Shown here piece after piece: positions 15,537 to 23,850 of a DNA stretch of 29,565 nt. How positions within the stretch are numbered: the stretch's first letter is position 1; every line of letters begins with the position of its first letter. The stretch comes from CAYRSS01 sp964426945. Its GTDB lineage: Bacteria > Planctomycetota > Phycisphaerae > UBA1845. The notes below the pieces were generated by a model. That model was not told the origin of the DNA. It worked only from the letters and a program-made list of their open reading frames with translations, and made no database searches. The stretch is taken from NCBI GenBank assembly GCA_964426945.1, contig CAYRSS010000052.1, positions 1 through 29,565 on the forward strand, read 5' to 3'. The translations under genes and the position numbers were made by a program.

Positions 15537-16409
15537 TCAAGATCCCGCCGGTTTCGGCGGTGAGAGATCGAGGCGAGCCATCACCAGTTGCAGATCCTCC
15601 CAGCTCTTGCCTTTTTCGCCGGGAGAACGCAGCAGGTAGGCCGGGTGAAACGTGGGCATGACCGCGATGGGCTCGCGCGACGCCGCGCCGGCAGGCGGAT
15701 GATACTCGTGCCAGCGGCCTCGCAGGGCGGAGATGCCCTGGGCCGTGCCGAGGATCGTCTTCGCTGCGGGCGCCCCCAGCGCGACGATAACCTCCGGCTC
15801 GATGATCGAGAGCTGCTCCACCAGGTAGGGATTGCAGGCGAGGATCTCATCAGCCTCGGGGGTTCGGTTGCCCGGCGGGCGGCACTTCACCGTGTTGCAG
15901 ATGTAGACCGCCTCGCGCGACAGCCCCATCGCCGCGATCATCCGCGTCAGCAACTGGCCGGCCTTGCCTACGAACGCGAGACCCTGCTGATCCTCGTCGT
16001 AGCCGGGGCCCTCCCCGATGAACACAAGCCGCGCGTCGGGATTGCCCTGGCCGAAGACGGTGCGCGTACGTTGTTCGCACAGTCGGCACCGACGGCAGTC
16101 TCTCACCTGCGTTTCGTCGAGGCGCCGCAGCCGCTCTCCCTTCTCCCGCAAGGTCTCTTCTGTAGTCGTGGCCTTTGTGCCGGGCGAGCCGACCACTACC
16201 GCGGGTGACGCCGGTGCAGGGGCCGCCGGCTCGACCGATCGCGCCGGCCGGGCCGGAGCGGTGCGCGGCGTCGGTGGCGCCGGAGCCTCGGAGCGGCGAC
16301 GCGCAGCCGGACGCGGCGCAAACACCAGCGGCACGTCGCGCAGCCCCATGAGCGCATCGCCCATGAGCTGCTGACGCAGCCTGCTTCGCATCTCATTCGA
16401 ACTTGCCAT
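15537..16409 (-). CDS. Family 4 uracil-DNA glycosylase (iron-sulfur type)
   Basis: A 290-residue base-excision repair enzyme that removes uracil from DNA. The N-terminal 95 residues or so are a low-complexity Pro/Ala/Arg linker. The catalytic part starts with CRRCRLCEQRTRTVFGQG and GEGPGYDEDQQGLAFVGKAG (motif A). Then come CNTVKCRPPGNRTP with a further Cys in ILACNPYL, and the HPAYLLRSP motif. The cysteines in CRRC, KCRPP and ACNPY match the 4Fe-4S ligands of family 4. The ATG at 16409 is the best start; no good ribosome-binding site is visible. It lies 36 bp before lpxA and probably shares its transcript. The family 5 alternative is less likely because of the GEGPGxDED motif. Confidence 0.93.
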   Translation of the reverse strand: MASSNEMRSRLRQQLMGDALMGLRDVPLVFAPRPAARRRSEAPAPPTPRTAPARPARSVEPAAPAPASPAVVVGSPGTKATTTEETLREKGERLRRLDETQVRDCRRCRLCEQRTRTVFGQGNPDARLVFIGEGPGYDEDQQGLAFVGKAGQLLTRMIAAMGLSREAVYICNTVKCRPPGNRTPEADEILACNPYLVEQLSIIEPEVIVALGAPAAKTILGTAQGISALRGRWHEYHPPAGAASREPIAVMPTFHPAYLLRSPGEKGKSWEDLQLVMARLDLSPPKPAGS

Positions 16410-16492
16410 AGCGTCAGGGCCCGGCCACCACCCCCGCGGCGATGCGACGAACGCAGTACGCATGATCCCGTGAAGTCTGCGGTGATTCAAGC

Positions 16493-16498
16493 TATCAT
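16493..16498 (+). promoter_or_regulatory. -10 like box directly before a start codon
   Basis: TATCAT ends 8 nt before the GTG of the hydrolase gene, which has no ribosome-binding site. This arrangement suggests a leaderless or nearly leaderless mRNA. The -35 region is weak. Confidence 0.35.
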
Positions 16499-16506
16499 TC
16501 GCGGCC

Positions 16507-17355
16507 GTGGACTACCTCGAGCTGACCATCACCCTCCCCGACGGCTACGAGTCGTACGCCAGGTACTGGCGGCACGAGCGGCCGCGGGGGGCTGTGCTCT
16601 ACCACCACGGCATCCAGTCGCACGCGGGGTGGTTCGAGCGATCGGCACGGCGGCTGTGGGCCGCGGGCTACGCCGTGCTCCAGCCCGACCGCCGGGGCTG
16701 CGGACGCAACCAGGCGGCCCGCGGCGACGCGACCTCCGCCGACCAACTCATTGCCGATGCCCACGAACTGCGGAACGAGCTGACGCGGCGGAGCGGCGTG
16801 AAGCATCAGCATGTGATCGGAGTAAGCTGGGGCGGCCGGCTCGCGCTCGCCGCCTACATCGCGGAGCCGCGAGACGTGCGCAGTCTGTCGCTGGTCACGC
16901 CCGGGTTGTTTCCACGTGCGGCGGTATCGAAGGAAGAGGCCCAGCGCATCGGTTTCCTGATGCTCTATGAGCCACACCGCTATATCGACATCCCGCTGAA
17001 TGAGCCCGCCCTGCTGACCTCGGACCCGGACCACCAGCGCGCCATCGTCGAGGATCCGCTCGCGCTGCGGCAGGCGACTGCGGCGTTTTTCCTCGCGTCG
17101 CGGCGCATGGACCGGATGCTGCCGCGCCTGGCACAGTGTGCGCCCGTGCCGCTGCACACGATGCTCGTGGGCGAGGAGGGTATCATCGACAACGACGCGA
17201 CGCTGGCCTTCCTCGACGGCATCGGCTGGCCGACGTCCCGGGTGACGCACTACGACGGGGCGCGCCACACCATCGAGTATGAACCCTGCGCAGAAGCGTT
17301 CCTCGACGACCTGGCGGCGTTTCTGCGCGAGGCGGACGAGCCGGCGACGCGCTGA
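16507..17355 (+). CDS. Alpha/beta hydrolase (serine lipase/esterase type)
   Basis: A 282-residue cytoplasmic hydrolase of the monoacylglycerol lipase-like (Hydrolase_4) group. The oxyanion-hole motif is YHHGIQSH (32-38). The nucleophile is Ser107 in VIGVSWGGRLAL, the acid is likely in VGEEGIIDNDAT, and the His is in GARHTIEYEP near residue 260. All catalytic elements are present; the natural ester is unknown. The start is a GTG at 16507, the first in-frame start after the divergent spacer, and it lacks a ribosome-binding site. It converges on the alcohol dehydrogenase gene with a 6-bp gap. Confidence 0.88.
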   Translation: MDYLELTITLPDGYESYARYWRHERPRGAVLYHHGIQSHAGWFERSARRLWAAGYAVLQPDRRGCGRNQAARGDATSADQLIADAHELRNELTRRSGVKHQHVIGVSWGGRLALAAYIAEPRDVRSLSLVTPGLFPRAAVSKEEAQRIGFLMLYEPHRYIDIPLNEPALLTSDPDHQRAIVEDPLALRQATAAFFLASRRMDRMLPRLAQCAPVPLHTMLVGEEGIIDNDATLAFLDGIGWPTSRVTHYDGARHTIEYEPCAEAFLDDLAAFLREADEPATR

Positions 17356-17361
17356 GCCGCG

Positions 17362-18474
17362 CTAGGCCGGCATCACCAGCACACCCTTGGCATTGTGGCC
17401 GGCCTTCATATCCGCCAGCGCCTGCCCGAGATGCTCCAGCGGATAGCGGCGCGTGACCATCTCCTCCAGGCGCAGCCGCCCCGCCGCGTAGAATGAGAGC
17501 AACCTCGGAAAATCGATCGACGGCCGGCAGCCGCCGTAGAGGGCGGTGATGAATGTCTTGTCCCACTCAAGCAGCTCAAAATCCATCGTTACCCGCTGCT
17601 CGATACCGCTCACGCCGACGGCCGTGCCACCGTGACGGATCATGCGCAGCGGCGCAGCGCCCAGCTGCGGCACCCCGAGACACTCGAAGGTGTAGTCGGC
17701 GCCGCGCCCGCCCGTCAGCTTGCGGACCGTTTCGGCGACGCCCGCCAGATCATCATCGTCTTCGGCCGGAGCGAGTGCGTCCGTTGCGCCGAATGACCGC
17801 GCCATCTCAAGCCGGGTCGGGCTCAGGTCGACCGCGACAACGACGGCGGCGCCGGCGATTGAGGCTCCCTGAATCACCGACAACCCCACGCCGCCGCAGC
17901 CCAGCACCACCACCGAAGCGCCGGCGGGCACACGGGCGACATTGAGCACCGACCCCACGCCGGTCATCACGCCACACCCGAGGATGCACGCCGCCTCGAA
18001 GCTGATCGCCAGCTCCGGCGGGATGCGCACCACCGCCGCGGCGGGCACGACGGTGGCGCCGCTCATCGTCCCCAGGCGGAAGGACAGCGTTGCCGGTTCG
18101 CCGAGGTACGTCACGCGCTCCGGTGGCACCTGCGGTCGCTGTTCGCAGATGTTCTCGGCGCCGCGCAGGCACTGGAAGCACGCCCCGCAGGGCATCGCCC
18201 AGTTCAGCACGACCGCATCGCCCGGGCGCACGTGCGTCACGCCGGAGCCGACGCGTTCGACCACGCCCGAACCCTCGTGGCCCATCACGATGTGCCGGGC
18301 GTGGCGCATCGTCTTGAGGTCCGTGTGACAGACGCCGCTGGCCCGGATGAGCACGCGGACCTCGCCGGGGCCGGGCGGACCGACGAGGGCCTCGCCGATT
18401 TCGAACGAGCCGCGTGCGTCCGTCAGCGCGGCCGCACAGCACAGAAAACCGTCTGGTCTTTCGGCGACAGCCAA
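17362..18474 (-). CDS. Zinc-dependent alcohol dehydrogenase (class III-like MDR)
   Basis: A 370-residue medium-chain dehydrogenase. Catalytic zinc ligands are Cys49 (GVCHTD), His66-Glu67 (GHEGSG) and the Cys in ILGCGVMTGVGS. The structural zinc site is complete (Cys96, Cys99, Cys102, Cys110 in CGACFQCLRGAENIC). The NAD-binding fold is VVVLGCGGVGLSVIQ. The group includes glutathione-dependent formaldehyde dehydrogenase and other primary alcohol dehydrogenases; the substrate cannot be fixed. The start is a TTG at 18474: GGAGAGGAGG ends 9 nt upstream, and no ATG or GTG lies in an equally good place. An upstream ATG at 18543 would precede this ribosome-binding site. Confidence 0.88.
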   Translation of the reverse strand: MAVAERPDGFLCCAAALTDARGSFEIGEALVGPPGPGEVRVLIRASGVCHTDLKTMRHARHIVMGHEGSGVVERVGSGVTHVRPGDAVVLNWAMPCGACFQCLRGAENICEQRPQVPPERVTYLGEPATLSFRLGTMSGATVVPAAAVVRIPPELAISFEAACILGCGVMTGVGSVLNVARVPAGASVVVLGCGGVGLSVIQGASIAGAAVVVAVDLSPTRLEMARSFGATDALAPAEDDDDLAGVAETVRKLTGGRGADYTFECLGVPQLGAAPLRMIRHGGTAVGVSGIEQRVTMDFELLEWDKTFITALYGGCRPSIDFPRLLSFYAAGRLRLEEMVTRRYPLEHLGQALADMKAGHNAKGVLVMPA

Positions 18475-18573
18475 TTGGACCGCCCTCCTCTCCACGCGGC
18501 GCCAGGCCGCTCGGAGCATCAGCCGGGCCGCACAGCACGTCAACCCGGGATCACCATCGCCGGGGCGAGGCGC

Positions 18574-18618
18574 AAAAAAAAGCCCGCCCCGGCACGGTGA
18601 GGCCGTGCCGGGGCGGGC
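18574..18618 (-). terminator. Strong intrinsic terminator of the beta-helix protein gene
   Basis: A perfect 16-bp stem (18582-18597 with 18603-18618) with a 5-nt loop is followed on the minus strand by eight T (18581-18574). It begins about 43 bp after the stop codon at 18661 and also separates this gene from the alcohol dehydrogenase gene. Confidence 0.95.
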
Positions 18619-18660
18619 AGAGAAAACCAGAATGTCCTGCGGTCGGTCAGACCCTTCGAA

Positions 18661-21600
18661 CTACTCGCAGGTGACTTCGCCGCAGGTCGCGCCGGCGGTG
18701 AACGTAGCCGTGCCGAAGCGATCCTCCGGCGCGCCGCCGTTCATGCCGCTGCCATCCATGTAGTCCGGCAGCCCGTTGCACAGACCGATGACCGCCGCGA
18801 CGAAGCCGCGGTCGCCGGCATTGATGAAACCGTTGCCGTCCATGTCGTACTTGCAGACCTCTTCGTTGCCGGTCAGACCGATGGCCGCGGAGATGAACCC
18901 GCGGTCGGCGGCATTGACGAAGCCGTTGCCGTCGGCATCACCGTAGCAGCCGGTGAACGTCTCGGGCAGGAGGGCAGCCACGTCGCAGACGTACGACTGG
19001 CACGCAGCGCCATCGGCCATCTCGGTGCAGACGCCGTCATTGCAGCAGGCGCCGCTCGTGGTGGTCGCACGGAACTCGTAGGCGCCGGCGTCGACCACGT
19101 CGTTGACGATGCGGTCGAGCTCATCGAGGTCGGTGGTCACCCAGCCGGGGACCATGGCGTTGCTGCCGGCGTCGATGAGGTCCGACGCAGAGTTGAGCCG
19201 GAGATTGCCGAAGGTGTCGTTGTTACCGACGCCCCAGCCGTCGCCGCCGTGACTGGGCAGCTCGATCACCGCGGGCACGAGCCCGCTGTTGCCCGTGCCG
19301 CCGAAATTGCCCGACCAGTTCTGGACGCTGGTGTACGAGATCGCCGGCGAACCGCTGGCGACCGAGAGCTGCGCGACTTCCGTCGTCGCTTCACCGGCCC
19401 CGAGGGTGTTGTACCACACGATCGAGTTGGCCAGCATCGGCGCCGTGCCCGTGCCGGCGAAGCGCATGCCGCCGCCGGAGCTCGTGGCGTGGTTGGCCAT
19501 GACCGTGCAGTTGCGGAACTCGGGCGAGCCGAGGTTGCTGAAGACCGCGCCACCGTTGGCCGCGAAATTGCCGGCGAACACGGTATTGATGAACACGGGG
19601 CTGCTCTGGACAACCGCCAGACCGCCACCGACGCTCGTCGCGCTGTTACCCTCGATCCGGCAGTTCACCACGGTCGGCGTGACCGTCGTGCCCGTGACGT
19701 ACATGCCACCGCCCCATGTCGCCTTGTTGCGGGAGATCATGAGATTGCGGAGCGTCGGATTGCCGCTGACGACGAACACGCCGCCGCCATAGATCTCGCC
19801 GGCGGGCGCGCCGATGGCGTTGCCACCGGTTACGGTGAAGCCGTCGAGCACCGCGGTCGGTCCGCGGCCGCTGCCGGTGACGACGTGGTACACGTTGTCG
19901 ATGTTGCCGCCGAAGTCCGGGGTGTCGTTGCCGTTCAGGTCGCCGCTGAGCACGGAGGTGACCGCCTTGGGATCGCGCTCATCGCGCGACTCCTCGACAC
20001 CAGCGAAGCCGCCGTAGATCGCCACGCCGTCGATCAGCGTGAAGCTGGCCGCGCGGGCGGTCGTCGCGCCGACGGTCGACGGGCGATAGACACCCGGGCC
20101 GACCCAGATTTCCTCGATCAGGCCGTCCGAGTTCGAGGCCTGGGCCATGGCGTCGGAAAGGCTGTTGATGGCGCCATCCCAGGTCACGCCCGACCCGCCG
20201 GCCGGGGCCGAAGCCAGCACGCGGAGGATCGCGCACTCATCCGGGAAGCCGTTGCCGTTCGTGTCGAGGCTCGTGCCCGCCGAGATGTCGCAGTCGTCGG
20301 GCACGTTGTTGCCGTTGCAGTCGTCCTGGCACTCGTCCGGAGTACCGTCGGTGTTGCAGTCGAGGCTCACGCCGCAATTCGCGAAGTTCGCACAGACCAC
20401 GCCGTCGAACGTCACGCCGTTGCAGTCGAGCTCGCAGAGGTCCGGCATGCCGTCGGCATCGCAATCCGGCGGACCCTGCTGCGGAACCTGAATCGAGACG
20501 TACACCTGCTCGGGGCTGCCGGGCTTGAAGAGGCCCAGTTCAACGTCGACCTCGCTCGAGTGCGGAGGCACGCTGGCGACGAACCGGAAGTTGAAGATGT
20601 TACCCCAGCGCAGCGCGTTGGCGTTCGGGTTGGAGGCGTTCGGGACGGTCCAGCTGACCTCGTTGGCGCCGTAGACGCCCGGCCACGGGGCCCACTCGTA
20701 GGGCACGCCGCTGTGGTAGGGCACGCCGTGGAACCCGATCTCGGTCACCTGGACACCGCCGGCCATGGGCACGGTGAACGAGCCGAGGCTGCGATCGGAG
20801 TTGTTGTTCTCAATCGCGTACTCGTACGCCCACGTGCCGTTGCCGAGATCCGTCACCTTCGAGGCGACGAGGAACTGCCCCTCGTTCGGAACGTTGGCGT
20901 AGCGGAGCTGGACGCTCGCGTCGTTCGCCACCCAGGCCTGCAGCGCGTTCTGCTCACGCTGGGTCGGGCCGGGCGAGCTCGAGGTGAAGTTCGTGCCGCT
21001 GCCGGTGATGCTCACCGTCGCCCACGATTTGTTGTTAGTGCCGTTGCCGGCCTGGGCGTCGTCCTGCGACACGTACTGGCCGCTGACGAAATACTGCGCG
21101 CCGGCGTTGAGCGTCGGGTCGAGATCGGTCGTAAGCACCTGGAGGCGACGGGCGATCGTGCCCGAGAACGGCGGATCGAGCAGCCGCGGATAGGGGAACA
21201 CGCCGGTGTAGGCGTTCACTTCGCTCTTCGAGCCGGCGCTGGGCTGACCGCCGTTGAGGCCGCAGCCGTACGGATCCGAGCAGCCCAGGTCAAGGAACGA
21301 GCCACCGCCGCCGTTGCACGGGCAGCAGACGTTGCCGCTGAGGGCCGTGAAACCGTGCTTCAGCCAAGACTGGCCGATCTGCTCAAAGCGACCGTTCTTG
21401 AGGCGGTACATGTTCTGGGCGATGACGGGGTGCATCGGCGTGCTGGCCACCCACTGGCAGATCACGTCGCCGATGTTGCACGACACGGTGCCGACGGAAA
21501 ACGCGTCGACCCACACGCCCGGCGAAACTTCCTGCGAGGCGAAGTTGCAGGTGTCAGAGAGCGTTCCGACGATGATGTCCGGACCATGCACGGCCGGGCT

Positions 21601-22254
21601 GCAGATGCGGAACGGGTCGTCCTCGTCAAAGTCGTCGATCGTCTCGCGGCGCGGAATGCTGCCGCGGATGAGCGTCGACTCGGCGGTCATGTAGACTTCG
21701 CCGATCGACTCGCCGACGAGGTTATCCTTGCCCAGGAGGATGGCGAGATCTTCGGCGATCTCGATCCGGCCGACTTCGGCCTGCAGGAGGCCCTCAAACA
21801 CGTCGAAGCCGACCTTGGAGTCGAAAAGGCGAAGCATCGCCGGCTCGCCGTCGTTGCGGCCGGGCACCACGATCAACTCCGCGCCGGAGCCGTCGTGCGC
21901 CGGGCGGATGGCGAAGCCGTTGAGCCGAACCTCCGCGCCGTCGGCCTTGAGCACCATCGTGCCGTCGTGCTGCACCTGGCCGCCCTGATACTCCTCGACG
22001 CCCGCGATGGTCGTCTGGAGCGTCAGCGAGGAGGCCGCAGTGACCTCCATCGAGCCGGAGACTTCCGACGAACTGTAGTTGTGCTCCACGTAGACCGACA
22101 GGCCAAGCTCCGCGAGACGAGCCTTGTCCAAGTAGACCTTCGTGGTACCGCCGTTGACGGTCCAGACCTGGCGGGCGGCGCTGGCCGACGCGGCCAGACA
22201 ACTCATTCCGGCCAGGCACAGGATGACATGGCGTACGATTGCTCTTCCTTGCAT
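18661..22254 (-). CDS. Large exported protein: conserved N-terminal module, calcium-loop linker, parallel beta-helix, dockerin-like tail
   Basis: A 1197-residue exported protein with a signal peptide (cleavage likely after ASASA, about residue 26). Residues 28-595 form a large module without a named domain; it has cysteine-rich turns (GNVCCPCNGGGG, LGCSDPYGCGLN) and a beta-rich end. Residues 597-674 hold DxDxNG loops of thrombospondin type 3 style (DCDADGMPDLCE, DCNTDGTPDECQ, DCNGNNVPDDCD). Residues 685-1060 read as a right-handed parallel beta-helix with Chlamydia-type outer-membrane repeats (GGGVFV, GGGMYV, GGGLAV, GGAVFS, GGGMRF). A Cys-rich stretch and a dockerin-like EF-hand pair (GDADGNGFVNAADRGF, YDMDGNGFINAGDRGF, 1105-1151) close the protein. 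It should sit at the surface or be released. It has its own strong terminator. Confidence 0.88.
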   Translation of the reverse strand: MQGRAIVRHVILCLAGMSCLAASASAARQVWTVNGGTTKVYLDKARLAELGLSVYVEHNYSSSEVSGSMEVTAASSLTLQTTIAGVEEYQGGQVQHDGTMVLKADGAEVRLNGFAIRPAHDGSGAELIVVPGRNDGEPAMLRLFDSKVGFDVFEGLLQAEVGRIEIAEDLAILLGKDNLVGESIGEVYMTAESTLIRGSIPRRETIDDFDEDDPFRICSPAVHGPDIIVGTLSDTCNFASQEVSPGVWVDAFSVGTVSCNIGDVICQWVASTPMHPVIAQNMYRLKNGRFEQIGQSWLKHGFTALSGNVCCPCNGGGGSFLDLGCSDPYGCGLNGGQPSAGSKSEVNAYTGVFPYPRLLDPPFSGTIARRLQVLTTDLDPTLNAGAQYFVSGQYVSQDDAQAGNGTNNKSWATVSITGSGTNFTSSSPGPTQREQNALQAWVANDASVQLRYANVPNEGQFLVASKVTDLGNGTWAYEYAIENNNSDRSLGSFTVPMAGGVQVTEIGFHGVPYHSGVPYEWAPWPGVYGANEVSWTVPNASNPNANALRWGNIFNFRFVASVPPHSSEVDVELGLFKPGSPEQVYVSIQVPQQGPPDCDADGMPDLCELDCNGVTFDGVVCANFANCGVSLDCNTDGTPDECQDDCNGNNVPDDCDISAGTSLDTNGNGFPDECAILRVLASAPAGGSGVTWDGAINSLSDAMAQASNSDGLIEEIWVGPGVYRPSTVGATTARAASFTLIDGVAIYGGFAGVEESRDERDPKAVTSVLSGDLNGNDTPDFGGNIDNVYHVVTGSGRGPTAVLDGFTVTGGNAIGAPAGEIYGGGVFVVSGNPTLRNLMISRNKATWGGGMYVTGTTVTPTVVNCRIEGNSATSVGGGLAVVQSSPVFINTVFAGNFAANGGAVFSNLGSPEFRNCTVMANHATSSGGGMRFAGTGTAPMLANSIVWYNTLGAGEATTEVAQLSVASGSPAISYTSVQNWSGNFGGTGNSGLVPAVIELPSHGGDGWGVGNNDTFGNLRLNSASDLIDAGSNAMVPGWVTTDLDELDRIVNDVVDAGAYEFRATTTSGACCNDGVCTEMADGAACQSYVCDVAALLPETFTGCYGDADGNGFVNAADRGFISAAIGLTGNEEVCKYDMDGNGFINAGDRGFVAAVIGLCNGLPDYMDGSGMNGGAPEDRFGTATFTAGATCGEVTCE

Positions 22255-22332
22255 TGGTGGGCCCCTGGTGAACGACTCCCGATCACAAACCGACGCTAAA
22301 CGGACTTCTCGCGCTGCGACAAACCGATCAAA

Positions 22333-22352
22333 CCTCCGGGGTTCCCCGGAGG
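22333..22352 (-). repeat. Perfect 9-bp inverted repeat in the leader
   Basis: CCTCCGGGG (22333-22341) and CCCCGGAGG (22344-22352) pair around TT. The minus-strand hairpin is followed by a broken T run (TTTGATCGGTTT), so it could be a weak terminator of the upstream genes or a leader structure about 80 nt before the start codon. Confidence 0.45.
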
Positions 22353-22542
22353 ACTGGAAGCGAAAGGCTGACTAGACGACCACAGATCCCCCGAACGATC
22401 CACGAGGCGAGAGTGCTACGCGACGCTCCCTGCGCCGCAGATGCACGCGCAGGCCGCAGTGGCAGGGTGATGAGCCTGCCGACAGGATGAGCGCCGAAGC
22501 CTCGTGAATGACATTCTCCGCCAGAACGGGCCTGACCCTGCC

Positions 22543-22571
22543 AGTGTAACTGCCCAATACCGCCAATTCAA
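22543..22571 (-). promoter_or_regulatory. Candidate promoter for the beta-helix protein gene
   Basis: On the minus strand TTGAAT (22566-22571) is followed after 17 bp by TACACT (22543-22548). Each box matches the consensus at four of six positions. Confidence 0.3.
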
Positions 22572-22643
22572 TGCATATTCGGGGGGGAAGACCCCTCAGC
22601 GCCGCGATATTATGGCGCCTGTGCGACTTCTTCCGCTCTCACT

Positions 22644-23813
22644 TTACGACCGACGCCCGGTGGGGCCCGACAACAGGTGGTAGTACGCTTCGAGCCCCGC
22701 GACCATGGTCCGCCAGTCGAAGGCAGCCAGGCATCGCCTGCGGCCGACTTCGCCGCAGCGTTGACGCAGTTCCGGCTGCTGCGCCAACCGAATCATGGCG
22801 TCGGCGAGCCCCGCCGTGTCTCCGAGCGGCACCAGCACCCCGGTCTCGCCGGTCACGACCACCTCGGGTGAGCCGTCGTTGTCGAAGGCCACGGCCGGCA
22901 CGCGCATGAGCAGCCCCTGCACCACCGCGCGCGGCAGCCCCTCCCATCGCGAGGCGTGGGCCAGGATGTCCGCACCGTTGAGCAGCCGCGCAACTTCGGT
23001 CGGGGGGACGAGGCCCTCAAGCCTTACGCGGTCGCGGAGGCCGAGGCCTTCCAGCGCCCGCTCGTAGCGCGTCCGATCGGCCCCATCGCCCACCCAGACG
23101 AACCGGAGGTTGTCCGCGGCGCTCACCGCCCGCGGCAGGGCTTCGATCAACTCTTCGTAGCCCTTGTTGCGGAACAGCCGCGCGACCGTCATCACCACGA
23201 CCTCGTCGTCGGCAACGCTCCAGGCCGCCCGCACAGCGCGCCGCGTGTGCTCGTCAGGCGTGAAGGAGTCGGTCTGCATCCCGGAGCGGATGGTGACGAA
23301 GCGTTCGGCGGGAGCGATGCCGGCCGCGACACACTGCGTGGTCATGGCGTCCGCGACGGAAACAAAGCCGCTGGTCTGCCGCGCGGCGCGGCGCTCAAGC
23401 AGGCGGTACACCAGTTGGACGACGGCGGGCTGAGTCCGGTTGAAGCTCATGCCGTGCACCGTGTGCACGACGACCGGCACGCCTGCAGCCGCCGCGGCGG
23501 AACGCCCCAGGATGCCCGCCTTGCTGCTGTGGGTGTGCACCACGTCGGGAGCCAACTCGCGGAAGCGCGCGATCAGGTCCCGTCGGGCAGCGACATCGTT
23601 CCGAAGGCTCACCGCGCGGCGCAGCGAAGGCACGGTGACCAGCCGGGCCCCGCTGCGCTTCGCGTCGTCCCAGAGCGACCCTTCCGGCCCCGTCTCTGGC
23701 CCGGCGATGAGCGTCACCTCATGGCCACGCTCGACGAGGCCCCGGCAGGAGAGCACGGTGTTTTCCTGCGCGCCGCCAATGATGAGCCGCGTGATGACGT
23801 GGCAGATGCGCAT
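22644..23813 (-). CDS. Family 4 glycosyltransferase
   Basis: A 389-residue GT-B fold glycosyltransferase. The N-terminal half starts MRICHVITRLIIGGAQENT and includes PDVVHTHSSKAGILGR, typical of GT4 enzymes. The C-terminal half has MTVARLFRNKGYEELIEAL, FVWVGDGADR and the donor-binding ASRWEGLPRAVVQGLLMRVPAVAFDNDGSPE-type region (written here in part) with its E-x7-E-like element. It probably adds a sugar from a nucleotide donor to a lipid or surface glycan; the acceptor is unknown. The ATG at 23813 is chosen because homologues start at MRICHV; a start at 23873 would overlap truA. There is no ribosome-binding site, but TATCCT ends 8 nt upstream. It lies 37 bp after truA. Confidence 0.9.
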   Translation of the reverse strand: MRICHVITRLIIGGAQENTVLSCRGLVERGHEVTLIAGPETGPEGSLWDDAKRSGARLVTVPSLRRAVSLRNDVAARRDLIARFRELAPDVVHTHSSKAGILGRSAAAAAGVPVVVHTVHGMSFNRTQPAVVQLVYRLLERRAARQTSGFVSVADAMTTQCVAAGIAPAERFVTIRSGMQTDSFTPDEHTRRAVRAAWSVADDEVVVMTVARLFRNKGYEELIEALPRAVSAADNLRFVWVGDGADRTRYERALEGLGLRDRVRLEGLVPPTEVARLLNGADILAHASRWEGLPRAVVQGLLMRVPAVAFDNDGSPEVVVTGETGVLVPLGDTAGLADAMIRLAQQPELRQRCGEVGRRRCLAAFDWRTMVAGLEAYYHLLSGPTGRRS

Positions 23814-23850
23814 GGCGGGGAAGGATACAGAACAAGCGGCGCGGCAGCCA

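Larger units (their letters stand above)
22255..22643. other. Long 5' region of the beta-helix protein gene
   Basis: About 390 bp without a convincing gene. It contains a hairpin at 22333-22352 and a candidate promoter at 22543-22571, both on the minus strand, which would give the 1197-residue protein gene a leader of about 280 nt. Confidence 0.5.

Noticed and set aside
19249..22299. A 1016-codon open frame on the plus strand, antisense to the beta-helix protein gene
   Set aside because: Its product is a low-complexity mix of Ala, Arg, Val, Asp and His without motifs, while the opposite strand has a signal peptide, named repeats and a terminator. It is a GC-driven shadow.
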